Below are positions 22,824 through 30,801 of a stretch of DNA of 64,000 nt, piece by piece. Below the pieces are notes generated by a model. That model was given only the letters and a program-made list of their open reading frames with translations, did no database searches and had not been told where the DNA came from. This DNA is from Streptomyces sp. SCSIO 75703. GTDB taxonomy: Bacteria > Actinomycetota > Actinomycetes > Streptomycetales > Streptomycetaceae. Within the stretch, counting starts at the first letter, position 1. Every line of letters starts with the position of its first letter. Position numbers and translations under genes: made by a program. The DNA lies in contig NZ_CP144555.1 in the NCBI RefSeq assembly GCF_036607905.1, positions 5,704,001 through 5,768,000 on the forward strand. Direction: 5' to 3'.

Positions 22824-22876
22824 CCCCCGCACCGTCTGACCCCCGCACCGTCTGACCCCCGCACCGTCTGACCCCC
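22813..22876. repeat. Four exact 16-bp tandem repeats spanning the rsmB stop
   Basis: The unit GCACCGTCTGACCCCC occurs four times without mismatch at 22813, 22829, 22845 and 22861, followed by a partial GCACCCC. The first copy contains the last two codons and stop of rsmB, so the array looks like slippage expansion of the gene's own 3' end. Confidence 0.9.
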
Positions 22877-22920
22877 GCACCCCGCCCGCCGCACCACCCC
22901 CCGGCGCCCCGCCCGCCGCC

Positions 22921-22978
22921 CGGCCCGGGTCGGTACCCGTACGAGGCCCCGGCCCGGGTCGGTACCCGTACGAGCCCC
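22921..22978. repeat. Two 29-bp direct repeats between rsmB and rpe
   Basis: Two copies (22921-22949 and 22950-22978) differ at one base. Each contains the inverted repeat CGGGT-CGGT-ACCCG overlapping GTACCCGTAC, so each could form a hairpin. A partial third copy follows. They lie about 95 bases before rpe. Confidence 0.85.
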
Positions 22979-23072
22979 CGGTCCGGGCACCCGGAGGGGC
23001 GGGCGCGCGACGGGCGTCCTGTGGTCTGGACCGGGCACCCCCGCCGGGGGCCGGGCATGGCAGGCTTGGGGC

Positions 23073-23759
23073 ATGGCCGCGCAGATCAACCCCAGCATCC
23101 TGTCCGCCGACTTCGCCCGCCTCGCGGACGAGGCACGGGCGGTGGAGGGAGCCGACTGGCTCCACGTCGACGTCATGGACAACCACTTCGTCCCGAACCT
23201 CACCCTCGGCGTGCCCGTCGTGGAGTCCCTGGCCCGTGCGACGGACACCCCGTTGGACTGCCACCTGATGATCGAGGCGCCCGACCGCTGGGCGCCGCAG
23301 TACGTGGAGGCGGGGGCCGGGTCCGTCACCTTCCACGTCGAGGCCGCCGCCGCGCCGGTCCGGCTGGCCCGCGAGATCCGGGCCAAGGGCGCCCGCGCCT
23401 CCATGGCACTGCGGCCCGCGACGCCGATCGAGCCGTACGAGGACCTGCTGCCCGAGCTGGACATGCTGCTGATCATGACGGTTGAGCCGGGCTTCGGCGG
23501 GCAGGCGTTCCTCGACATCATGCTTCCCAAGATCCGCCGCACCCGTGAGCTGATCGGCAAGCACGGACTGGAACTGTGGCTCCAGGTCGACGGCGGAGTG
23601 TCGGAGGCGACCATCGAGCGGTGCGCCGACGCGGGCGCCGACGTCTTCGTCGCGGGCTCCGCCGTGTACGGGGCGGCCGACCCGGCCGAGGCCGTCCGCT
23701 CCCTGCGCGCCCGCGCCGAGACGGCGACCGCCAAGGCGTCCTGGGCGTGCGACCACTGA
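23073..23759 (+). CDS. rpe: Ribulose-phosphate 3-epimerase
   Basis: Interconverts ribulose 5-phosphate and xylulose 5-phosphate in the pentose phosphate pathway. The 228-residue TIM barrel shows SILSADFARL, HVDVMDNHFVPN, DCHLMI, TVEPGFGGQAF and DGGVSEAT, the metal- and phosphate-binding blocks of the family. The C-terminus is slightly extended and basic. No obvious Shine-Dalgarno; GCTTGGGGC precedes the ATG. Confidence 0.96.
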   Translation: MAAQINPSILSADFARLADEARAVEGADWLHVDVMDNHFVPNLTLGVPVVESLARATDTPLDCHLMIEAPDRWAPQYVEAGAGSVTFHVEAAAAPVRLAREIRAKGARASMALRPATPIEPYEDLLPELDMLLIMTVEPGFGGQAFLDIMLPKIRRTRELIGKHGLELWLQVDGGVSEATIERCADAGADVFVAGSAVYGAADPAEAVRSLRARAETATAKASWACDH

Positions 23760-23861
23760 GGAACCGGAACGTGAACGGCGGCCGTCAGGGCTGATCGAAA
23801 GCGCCGCATCTGCAAGGATGAACGGTGAATCCAGAGTGTGAACAGCAGTGAGGAGAACGCC

Positions 23862-24881
23862 GTGTCGGGTATGTCGGCGGGCCGTTCAGCCATGCGGATG
23901 GGACCCGCTGAGCTGGTCCAGGCGGCGGCCATGGCCCGCCGCTTCTACCTCGAGGGCAAATCCAAGATCCAGATCGCCGAGGAGTTCGGCGTCAGCCGCT
24001 TCAAGGTGGCCCGGGTCCTGGAGACCGCCCTCGAGCGGGACCTTGTACGCATCGAGATCCGGGTGCCGGCCGAGCTGGACGCCGAGCGCTCGGACGCCCT
24101 GAGGGCCCGTTACGGGCTCCGGCACGCCGTGGTGGTGGAGTCCCCGGCGGACGCCGAGGAGACCCCCGACCCCGAGAACCTGGGGGAGGTCGCCGCCGAC
24201 CTGCTCGGCGAACTGGTCACCGAGGGCGACGTCCTGGGCCTGGCCTGGGGGCGCTCCACCATCCACATGGCGGCGGCGCTCGACCGGCTGCCGCCCTGCA
24301 CGGTGGTCCAGCTCACCGGCGTGTACGACGCCGGGACCGCCGAACGCGGTTCGGTCGAGGCCGTGCGCCGCGCCGCACAGGTCTCGGGGGGCGACGCCCA
24401 CCCCATCTACGCGCCGATGCTGTTGCCGGACGCGGCCACCGCGGCGGCGCTGCGCCACCAGACCGGGATCGCCCGCGCCTTCGAGTACTTCGACAAGGTC
24501 ACGGTGGCCTGCGTCTCCATCGGCTCCTGGGAGCCGGGCATCTCCACGGTGCACGACATGCTCAGCGACGAGGAGCGCGCCCACTACGCGTCCCTCGGTG
24601 TCGCGGCCGAGATGTCCGCCCTCCTCTTCGACGCCGAGGGGCGCCGGATCGGACGGGACCTGGGGGAGCGGTGCATCACGGTCACCGCCGACCAGCTCCG
24701 CCACGTCCCCGAGGTCGTGGCGATCGCGGGCGGGCAGCGCAAGGCCGCGGCGATCGACGCCGTGCTCCGCTCCGGGCTGGTGACCAGCCTGGTGACGGAC
24801 ACGTCGGCCGCGGACTACCTCATGACGGCGGGCCCGGCGCCCAAGCCGACGCTCCAGCGGAACGACCCCGACGGGGTCTGA
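23862..24881 (+). CDS. SorC/DeoR-type sugar-responsive transcriptional regulator
   Basis: The 339-residue protein has an N-terminal helix-turn-helix (KSKIQIAEEFGVSRFKVARVLETA, about residues 33-56) and a SorC-family sugar-phosphate-binding domain with GDVLGLAWGRSTIHMAAAL and the phosphate loop IAGGQRKAAAI. Such proteins usually sense a phosphorylated sugar and control a catabolic operon. The GTG at 23862 is chosen because AGGAGA lies 5 bases before it; another in-frame GTG lies at 23838 without such a site. It follows rpe in the same direction, which hints at a pentose-related signal, but no transporter or catabolic operon lies next to it. Confidence 0.85.
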   Translation: MSGMSAGRSAMRMGPAELVQAAAMARRFYLEGKSKIQIAEEFGVSRFKVARVLETALERDLVRIEIRVPAELDAERSDALRARYGLRHAVVVESPADAEETPDPENLGEVAADLLGELVTEGDVLGLAWGRSTIHMAAALDRLPPCTVVQLTGVYDAGTAERGSVEAVRRAAQVSGGDAHPIYAPMLLPDAATAAALRHQTGIARAFEYFDKVTVACVSIGSWEPGISTVHDMLSDEERAHYASLGVAAEMSALLFDAEGRRIGRDLGERCITVTADQLRHVPEVVAIAGGQRKAAAIDAVLRSGLVTSLVTDTSAADYLMTAGPAPKPTLQRNDPDGV

Positions 24882-24890
24882 TGCGGTACC

Positions 24891-24909
24891 GGCGCGCGCG
24901 GCGCGCGCC
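24891..24909 (+). terminator. Perfect short palindrome after the SorC regulator
   Basis: GGCGCGCGC-G-GCGCGCGCC starts 10 bases after the regulator's stop. As RNA it can pair only with loss of inner pairs, so it is a weak terminator candidate. The rest of the gap to guaB1 (to 25139) contains no ORF I can support. Confidence 0.35.
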
Positions 24910-25139
24910 GACAGGGGGCCGGGGCCGGGCCGGGCCACGGCCCCGCAGGGGTCACCCGCGCCACCGGCGGGGCCCGTGGGACGCGGGGGACTGGAGATTC
25001 CTCCGAGACGTCCGTGCGTTCTCCTGGACGTTCCGCCCGGGACTGATCCGGCGTGCTCCGTGGGAGAATGAAGTACGTGCTCTTTCCCCCTGGCTGACCT
25101 GCCCGGGGGCCACCTCTGAACGACTGGGATGTGCAGCAC

Positions 25140-26582
25140 GTGCGTTTCCTCAACGACATCCAGCCCTCGTACGACCTGACGTACGACGACGTCTTCATGG
25201 TGCCGAGCCGGTCGGCCGTCGGCTCCCGGCAGGGCGTGGACCTCAGCTCCCCGGACGGCACCGGCACCACCATCCCGCTCGTCGTCGCCAACATGACCGC
25301 CATCGCCGGCCGTCGCATGGCCGAGACGGTGGCCCGGCGCGGCGGCCTCGTGGTCATCCCGCAGGACATCCCGATCGAGGTCGTCACCGACGTCGTCTCC
25401 TGGGTGAAGAGCCGCCACCACGTGCTGGACACCCCGATCGTGCTGGCCCCGCACCAGACCGTCGCCGACGCCCTCGCCCTGCTGCCCAAGCGGGCGCACA
25501 ACGCCGGTGTCGTCGTCGACGAGGGCCACCGGCCGGTCGGCGTGGTCACCGACGCCGACCTGAGCGGCGTGGACCGCTTCACCCAGCTCGAAGAGGTCAT
25601 GTCCAAGGACCTGCTGCTGATCGACGCGGACCTGGACCCGGGCCGGGCCTTCGACACCCTCGACGCCGCCAACCGCCGCTACGCGCCCGCCGTGGACGCC
25701 GAGGGCCGCCTCGCCGGCATCCTCACCCGCAAGGGCGCCCTGCGCGCCACGCTCTACACGCCGGCCACGGACGCGAACGGCGGACTGCGCATCGCCGCCG
25801 CCGTCGGCATCAACGGCGACGTGGCGGGCAAGGCCGCGCAACTGCTGGCCGCGGGCGTGGACACGCTCGTCATCGACACCGCGCACGGCCACCAGGAGTC
25901 GATGATCAGCGCCGTGAAGCTGGTGCGCGACCTCGACCCGGGGGTGCCGCTGGTCGCGGGCAACATCGTCTCGGCCGAGGGCGTGCGCGACCTCGTCGAG
26001 GCCGGTGCCGACATCGTCAAGGTCGGCGTCGGACCCGGCGCCATGTGCACCACCCGCATGATGACCGGCGTGGGCCGCCCGCAGTTCTCCGCCGTGCTGG
26101 AGTGCGCCGCCGAGGCGCGCAGGCTCGGCAGGCACGTGTGGGCCGACGGCGGCGTCCGCCACCCCCGCGACGTGGCGATGGCCCTCGCCGCCGGCGCCTC
26201 CAACGTCATGGTCGGCTCCTGGTTCGCCGGGACCTACGAGTCCCCGGGCGACCTCCAGCAGGACGCCGACGGCCGCCTCTACAAGGAGTCCTTCGGCATG
26301 GCCTCCGCGCGGGCCGTGCGCAACCGCACCTCGGAGGAGTCGGCGTACGACCGGGCCCGCAAGTCGCTGTTCGAGGAGGGCATCTCCACCTCGCGGATGT
26401 TCCTCGACCCGACCCGCCCCGGTGTGGAGGACCTGATCGACTCGATCATCGCGGGCGTCCGCTCGTCCTGCACCTACGCGGGCGCCGCCTCGCTGGAGGA
26501 GTTCGCCGAGAAGGCCATCGTCGGCATCCAGAGCGCCGCCGGCTACGCGGAGGGCAAGCCCCTGCACGCGAGCTGGGTCTGA
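25140..26582 (+). CDS. guaB1: GuaB1-type IMPDH/GMP reductase family protein with CBS domains
   Basis: The 480-residue TIM-barrel protein keeps the IMPDH/GMPR catalytic loop GVGPGAMCTTRM with Cys303, and two CBS motifs in the insert (about residues 88-205). It lacks the Arg-Tyr flap motif used by true IMP dehydrogenases for hydrolysis. The mycobacterial orthologue GuaB1 was shown to be a GMP reductase, so this protein more likely converts GMP to IMP with NADPH for purine balance. Automated labels will usually say IMP dehydrogenase. The start is the GTG at 25140, 9 bases after GGGAT; another in-frame GTG lies 9 bases upstream. Confidence 0.85.
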   Translation: MRFLNDIQPSYDLTYDDVFMVPSRSAVGSRQGVDLSSPDGTGTTIPLVVANMTAIAGRRMAETVARRGGLVVIPQDIPIEVVTDVVSWVKSRHHVLDTPIVLAPHQTVADALALLPKRAHNAGVVVDEGHRPVGVVTDADLSGVDRFTQLEEVMSKDLLLIDADLDPGRAFDTLDAANRRYAPAVDAEGRLAGILTRKGALRATLYTPATDANGGLRIAAAVGINGDVAGKAAQLLAAGVDTLVIDTAHGHQESMISAVKLVRDLDPGVPLVAGNIVSAEGVRDLVEAGADIVKVGVGPGAMCTTRMMTGVGRPQFSAVLECAAEARRLGRHVWADGGVRHPRDVAMALAAGASNVMVGSWFAGTYESPGDLQQDADGRLYKESFGMASARAVRNRTSEESAYDRARKSLFEEGISTSRMFLDPTRPGVEDLIDSIIAGVRSSCTYAGAASLEEFAEKAIVGIQSAAGYAEGKPLHASWV

Positions 26583-26684
26583 CCGGGACCCGCCGGGGCC
26601 GGCGGCCCGACCCGTGGTCTACTGCGGGTACGGCACCCGCCGGTCCCGACGTACCGCCCCCGGAAGCGAAGTGAACCCCCCGCA

Positions 26685-27137
26685 GTGCTGAACGATCTCG
26701 ACGAACGCATCGTGCACGCCCTCGCCGAGGACGCCCGCCGCTCCTACGCGGACATCGGGCACCTCGTCGGCCTGTCCGCGCCCGCCGTCAAACGGCGGGT
26801 CGACCGGCTGCGCGCCACCGGGGCCATCACCGGCTTCACGGTGCGAGTCGACCCCGCCGCCCTCGGCTGGCGCACCGAGGGGTTCGTCGAGATCCACTGC
26901 CGCGGCAACACCTCCCCGGAGACCATCCTGCGGGGCCTGGAGCGCTACCAGGAGGTCGTGTCCGCCTCCACCGTCACCGGGGAGGCGGACGCCATCGCCC
27001 AGGTCTTCGCCTCGGACATGCGGCACTTCGAACGGGTGCTGGAGCGGATCGCCGGGGAGCCCTTCGTGGAGCGCACCAAGTCGGTACTGGTCCTCTCGCC
27101 GCTGCTGCGCCGCTTCTCCTCGGGCTCGCCGACGTAG
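26685..27137 (+). CDS. Lrp/AsnC family transcriptional regulator
   Basis: The 150-residue protein has an N-terminal HTH (YADIGHLVGLSAPAVKRRVDRL, about residues 20-41) and a C-terminal RAM/AsnC ligand domain (VTGEADAIAQVFASDM). These regulators bind amino acids as octamers and often control neighbouring amino-acid metabolism. It stands 232 bases upstream of a nitrilase and a flavin amine oxidase in the same direction, whose promoter region carries three direct repeats. GTG start, with no strong ribosome binding site. Confidence 0.88.
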   Translation: MLNDLDERIVHALAEDARRSYADIGHLVGLSAPAVKRRVDRLRATGAITGFTVRVDPAALGWRTEGFVEIHCRGNTSPETILRGLERYQEVVSASTVTGEADAIAQVFASDMRHFERVLERIAGEPFVERTKSVLVLSPLLRRFSSGSPT

Positions 27138-27229
27138 GCGCCGCCGGGCCCCGGGCGGACCGCCGCCGGGCCCCGGTGAGCAGGGGAAACGTCCGCCCGT
27201 ACGCTCGGGAACGCCTCCCGGGCCGACCG

Positions 27230-27327
27230 CGCAACGAATCACCGGCGAGCGGCCGGAGGACGCAACGAACAGCCCGTCGGCGCGCAACGGCTCCTCCTTG
27301 TCCGGCCGGGCGCGCCGACCGTAGCGT
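27230..27327 (+). promoter_or_regulatory. Promoter and repeat-type operator before the nitrilase gene
   Basis: Three direct repeats CGCAACGAA, CGCAACGAA and CGCAACGG start at 27230, 27261 and 27283, spaced 31 and 22 bases, close to three and two helical turns. Directly after them TTGTCC (27298-27303), an 18-bp spacer and TAGCGT (27322-27327) fit a sigma-HrdB promoter, placing the nitrilase ATG about 36 bases from the start. Helically phased sites suit an oligomeric regulator such as the upstream Lrp/AsnC protein; that link is inference. Confidence 0.5.
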
Positions 27328-27369
27328 CTAGGGCATCCCCGCCACCCCGTTCACCGGTGAGGTTCCCGC

Positions 27370-28158
27370 ATGCGCACCGCCCTGTTCCAGAGCTCCGGCC
27401 GTCCCGGCTCCGTCGCCGGGAACCTCGACGCCCTCGACGAGGCCGCCGGCCGGGCCGCCGCCGCGGGCGCGGGGCTCCTCCTCACCTCGGAGCTGTTCCT
27501 GACCGGGTACGCCGTCGGCGACGGACTCACCCGGCTCGCCGAGCCCGCCGACGGCCCCTCCGCCGACGCCGTCGCGCGCACCGCCGCCCGGCACGGCCTC
27601 GCCATCGCCTACGGCTACCCCGAGCGGGACGGCGACCGGGTCCTCAACTCCGTCCAGTTGGTCCGCGCCGACGGCACCCGGCTCGCCAACTACCGCAAGA
27701 CGCACCTCTTCGGCCCCCTGGAGCACGAGCACTTCACCCCCGGCGACCGGCCGGTCGTCCAGGCCGAGCTGAACGGCCTCACCGTCGGCCTGCTGATCTG
27801 CTACGACGTCGAGTTCCCGGAGAACGTCCGCGCCCACGCCCTGGCCGGTACCGACCTGCTGCTGGTGCCGACCGCGCTGATGCACCCCTTCCCCTTCGTC
27901 GCCGAGTCCCTGGTGCCCACCCGGGCCTTCGAGAACCAGCTCTACGTGGCCTACGCCAACCGGGCGGGGCACGAGGGCGACTTCGAGTTCCTCGGGCTCT
28001 CCGCCCTGGCCGGGCCCGACGGCACCTGCCGCGCCCGCGCCGGACGCGCCGAGGAGCTGATCGTCGGCGACGTCGACCCGGCGCTGCTGGCCGCCTCCCG
28101 CGCGGCCAACCCGTACCTGCGCGACCGCCGCCCCGGCCTGTACGCGGCCCTGGGCTGA
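27370..28158 (+). CDS. Carbon-nitrogen hydrolase (nitrilase superfamily amidase)
   Basis: The 262-residue protein has the full catalytic triad: Glu41 (TSELFLTGY), Lys110 (YRKTHLFG) and Cys144 (LICYDVEFPE). The ICYDVEFPE form suggests an aliphatic/omega-amidase-type or amide-hydrolysing enzyme, not a true nitrilase. It lies 113 bases upstream of a flavin amine oxidase. An amino-acid monooxygenase would yield an amide, and this enzyme could hydrolyse that amide to the acid. The substrate is not determined by sequence. Confidence 0.88.
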   Translation: MRTALFQSSGRPGSVAGNLDALDEAAGRAAAAGAGLLLTSELFLTGYAVGDGLTRLAEPADGPSADAVARTAARHGLAIAYGYPERDGDRVLNSVQLVRADGTRLANYRKTHLFGPLEHEHFTPGDRPVVQAELNGLTVGLLICYDVEFPENVRAHALAGTDLLLVPTALMHPFPFVAESLVPTRAFENQLYVAYANRAGHEGDFEFLGLSALAGPDGTCRARAGRAEELIVGDVDPALLAASRAANPYLRDRRPGLYAALG

Positions 28159-28271
28159 GCCGGCGCCCGCCGCCCTGGCTCGCCCCTTCGGCCCCGCTCG
28201 CTGTTCCGGTCACACCCGTTTCACCCGTCCCACCGAGCCCTCCGGCTCGCCGCGCAAGGAGTCCGCAGCCC

Positions 28272-29969
28272 ATGACGTCCACCGTGCCCCCCGCGCCCGA
28301 GCACGCCGACGCCCCCCGCCCGCCGATCACCATGATCGGCCCGGACTTCCCCTACGCCTACGACGGCTTCCTCGCCCACCCGGCCGGCCTCGGCCAGGTG
28401 CCCGCCACCGAGCACGGCACCGAGGTCGCCGTCGTCGGCGGCGGGCTCTCCGGCCTGGTGGCCGCGTACGAGCTGATGAAGATGGGCCTCAGGCCGGTCG
28501 TCTACGAAGCCGACCGGATCGGCGGGCGGCTGCGCACGGTGGGCTTCGAGGGCTGCGACCCCTCGCTCACCGCCGAGATGGGCGCGATGCGCTTCCCGCC
28601 CTCCTCCACGGCCCTGCGGCACTACATCGACCTCGTGGGCCTGGAGACCCGGCCCTTCCCCAACCCCCTCGCCGCGGCCACCGAGTCGACCGTCGTCGAC
28701 CTCAAGGGCGAGACCCACTACGCCGAGACGCCGGACGACCTGCCCCGCGTCTACCGGGACGTGGCCGACGCCTGGGCCCGGTGCCTGGAGGAGGGCGCCG
28801 ACTTCTCCGCCATGAACCGCGCCCTGCGCGAACGGGACGTGCCCCGCATCCGCGAACTGTGGTCCCGGCTCGTCGAACGCCTCGACGACCAGACCTTCTA
28901 CGGCTTCCTCTGCGACTCCCCGGCCTTCTCGTCCTTCCGCCACCGCGAGATCTTCGGCCAGGTCGGCTTCGGCACCGGCGGCTGGGACACCGACTTCCCC
29001 AACTCCATCCTGGAGATCCTGCGTGTCGTCTACACGGAGGCGGACGACCACCACGAGAGCATCGTCGGCGGCTCCCAGCAGCTCCCGCTGCGCCTGTGGG
29101 AACGCGAACCGAGGAAGATCCTCCACTGGCCGCACGGCACCTCGCTGCGGGCCCTGCACCCCGGCGGCGAACCCCGCCCGGCCGTGACCCGGCTCCGGCG
29201 CACCCCGGACGGGGAGATCACCGTGACCGACGCGGACGGCGAGGACCGCGCGTACCGCGCCGTCGTCTTCACCGCCCAGTCCTGGATGCTGCTCTCCAAG
29301 ATCGCCTGCGACGAGTCGCTGTTCCCCATCGACCACTGGACGGCGATCGAGCGGACCCACTACATGGAGAGTTCCAAGCTCTTCGTCCCCGTGGACCGGC
29401 CCTTCTGGCGGGACCGGGACCCCGAGACGGGCCGGAACGTGATGTCGATGACGCTCACCGACCGCATGACCCGCGGCACCTACCTCCTCGACGACGGACC
29501 CGGCCGGCCCGCCGTGATGTGCCTCTCCTACACCTGGTGCGACGACAGCCTGAAGTGGCTGCCGCTCTCCGCCGAGGAACGGATGGAGGTCATGCTGGCC
29601 TCCCTCGGCGAGATCTACCCGGACGTCGACATCCGGCGGCACGTCATCGGCCCCCCGGTGACCGTCTCCTGGGAGAACGAGCCCTACTTCATGGGCGCCT
29701 TCAAGGCCAACCTGCCCGGCCACTACCGCTACCAGCGGCGCCTGTTCACCCACTTCATGCAGGACCGCCTGTCCGCCGGGCACCGCGGGATCTTCCTCGC
29801 CGGGGACGACATCTCCTGGACGGCCGGCTGGGCCGAGGGCGCCGTCCAGACGGCCCTGAACGCGGTCTGGGGCGTGATGCACCACCTCGGCGGCGCCACC
29901 GACCCCGCCAACCCCGGCCCCGGCGACCTCTACGACGCCCTCGCCCCGGTGGAACTCCCCGAGGACTGA
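28272..29969 (+). CDS. Flavin monoamine oxidase / L-amino acid oxidase or 2-monooxygenase family
   Basis: The 565-residue FAD enzyme has the dinucleotide motif VVGGGLSGLVAAYEL (GxGxxG at residues 56-61), the GGRLRT motif of amine oxidases and the C-terminal GDDISWTAGWAEGAVQTALNAV flavin-binding block. The length and overall pattern fit the L-amino acid oxidase / tryptophan 2-monooxygenase branch. The second would produce indole-3-acetamide from tryptophan, which pairs logically with the upstream amidase. AAGGAG lies about 12 bases before the ATG. It ends 12 bases from the convergent DUF5995 gene. Confidence 0.85.
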   Translation: MTSTVPPAPEHADAPRPPITMIGPDFPYAYDGFLAHPAGLGQVPATEHGTEVAVVGGGLSGLVAAYELMKMGLRPVVYEADRIGGRLRTVGFEGCDPSLTAEMGAMRFPPSSTALRHYIDLVGLETRPFPNPLAAATESTVVDLKGETHYAETPDDLPRVYRDVADAWARCLEEGADFSAMNRALRERDVPRIRELWSRLVERLDDQTFYGFLCDSPAFSSFRHREIFGQVGFGTGGWDTDFPNSILEILRVVYTEADDHHESIVGGSQQLPLRLWEREPRKILHWPHGTSLRALHPGGEPRPAVTRLRRTPDGEITVTDADGEDRAYRAVVFTAQSWMLLSKIACDESLFPIDHWTAIERTHYMESSKLFVPVDRPFWRDRDPETGRNVMSMTLTDRMTRGTYLLDDGPGRPAVMCLSYTWCDDSLKWLPLSAEERMEVMLASLGEIYPDVDIRRHVIGPPVTVSWENEPYFMGAFKANLPGHYRYQRRLFTHFMQDRLSAGHRGIFLAGDDISWTAGWAEGAVQTALNAVWGVMHHLGGATDPANPGPGDLYDALAPVELPED

Positions 29970-29981
29970 CGGGCGGCCCCG

Positions 29982-30701
29982 CTACCGGGCCGCCTCCCGC
30001 GCACCCGGCCCGGACAGGGGCGTCAGCAGCATGTGGGCCGCGAGGCCGGTCGTCGTGTCCAGACGGTCCGCCAGCTCCCCGGCGATCCCGGGCCGGTCGC
30101 CCAGCGCCCACAGGGCGCGGGCCGCGCTCCAGGCGGCGTCCCGGGCCCGGTCCAGGCTCCACACACCGAGCAGGTGGGCCAGCGGATCGGCCAGGCGGAG
30201 CCGGTCGGGACCCGGGGTCAGCTCCTCGCGGATCCGCTCCTCCACCGAGGCGAGGAGATCGCCCACCCGGTCGAACCCGGCCTCCAGGTCGACGGGTTCG
30301 CAGCCGAGCGTACGGCAGGTGTCCACCACCGCCAGCGCCAGGTCGTGGCCCGCCTGCGCATGCAGGCCCGCCAGCGCGAACTGCGCGGGGCGTACGCCGG
30401 GATGGCGGCGGAACCGGAGCAGGGGCCGCCAGCACGCGGGCGGGCGGCGCCCCCCGTCCGGTGCGCCGAGGGCGGCGAGAGCGCGCTCCGCCAGCCGTGT
30501 GTCCAGGGCGCCCGCCGCCCGGACGGCGGGGAACGCGCCCTCCGCGGCCCTCCGGTCCGCCGCCTCGGCGGCCTCGGTGTAGACGCGGGTGAAGACGGCC
30601 ACCCCGTCCCGCGCGGGCAGCGCCGCGCAGAGCGCGCGCAGCCGGGAGCGGGGCGGGTCCACCGTGCCGACGGCCGTGCCGACTTGTTCGCAGTGCGCCA
30701 T
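29982..30701 (-). CDS. DUF5995 family protein
   Basis: The 239-residue, mostly helical, soluble protein resembles the DUF5995 family of actinobacteria (conserved VAVFTRVYTEAAEAV-like and FALAGLHAQAGHDLALAVVDTC segments, with histidines that might bind metal). Function unknown. It is convergent with the amine oxidase and divergent from the GH6 gene 100 bases away. Confidence 0.75.
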   Translation of the reverse strand: MAHCEQVGTAVGTVDPPRSRLRALCAALPARDGVAVFTRVYTEAAEAADRRAAEGAFPAVRAAGALDTRLAERALAALGAPDGGRRPPACWRPLLRFRRHPGVRPAQFALAGLHAQAGHDLALAVVDTCRTLGCEPVDLEAGFDRVGDLLASVEERIREELTPGPDRLRLADPLAHLLGVWSLDRARDAAWSAARALWALGDRPGIAGELADRLDTTTGLAAHMLLTPLSGPGAREAAR

Positions 30702-30801
30702 GGCGGCAGGGTCGCAGCTTTAGGGTGGCGGCAGTGCCGGCGGTCCGACGCTTCCCCAGAACGGGGGAACGCGCCCGCCGTGCGGGGGAGGGGGACACCA
30801 C

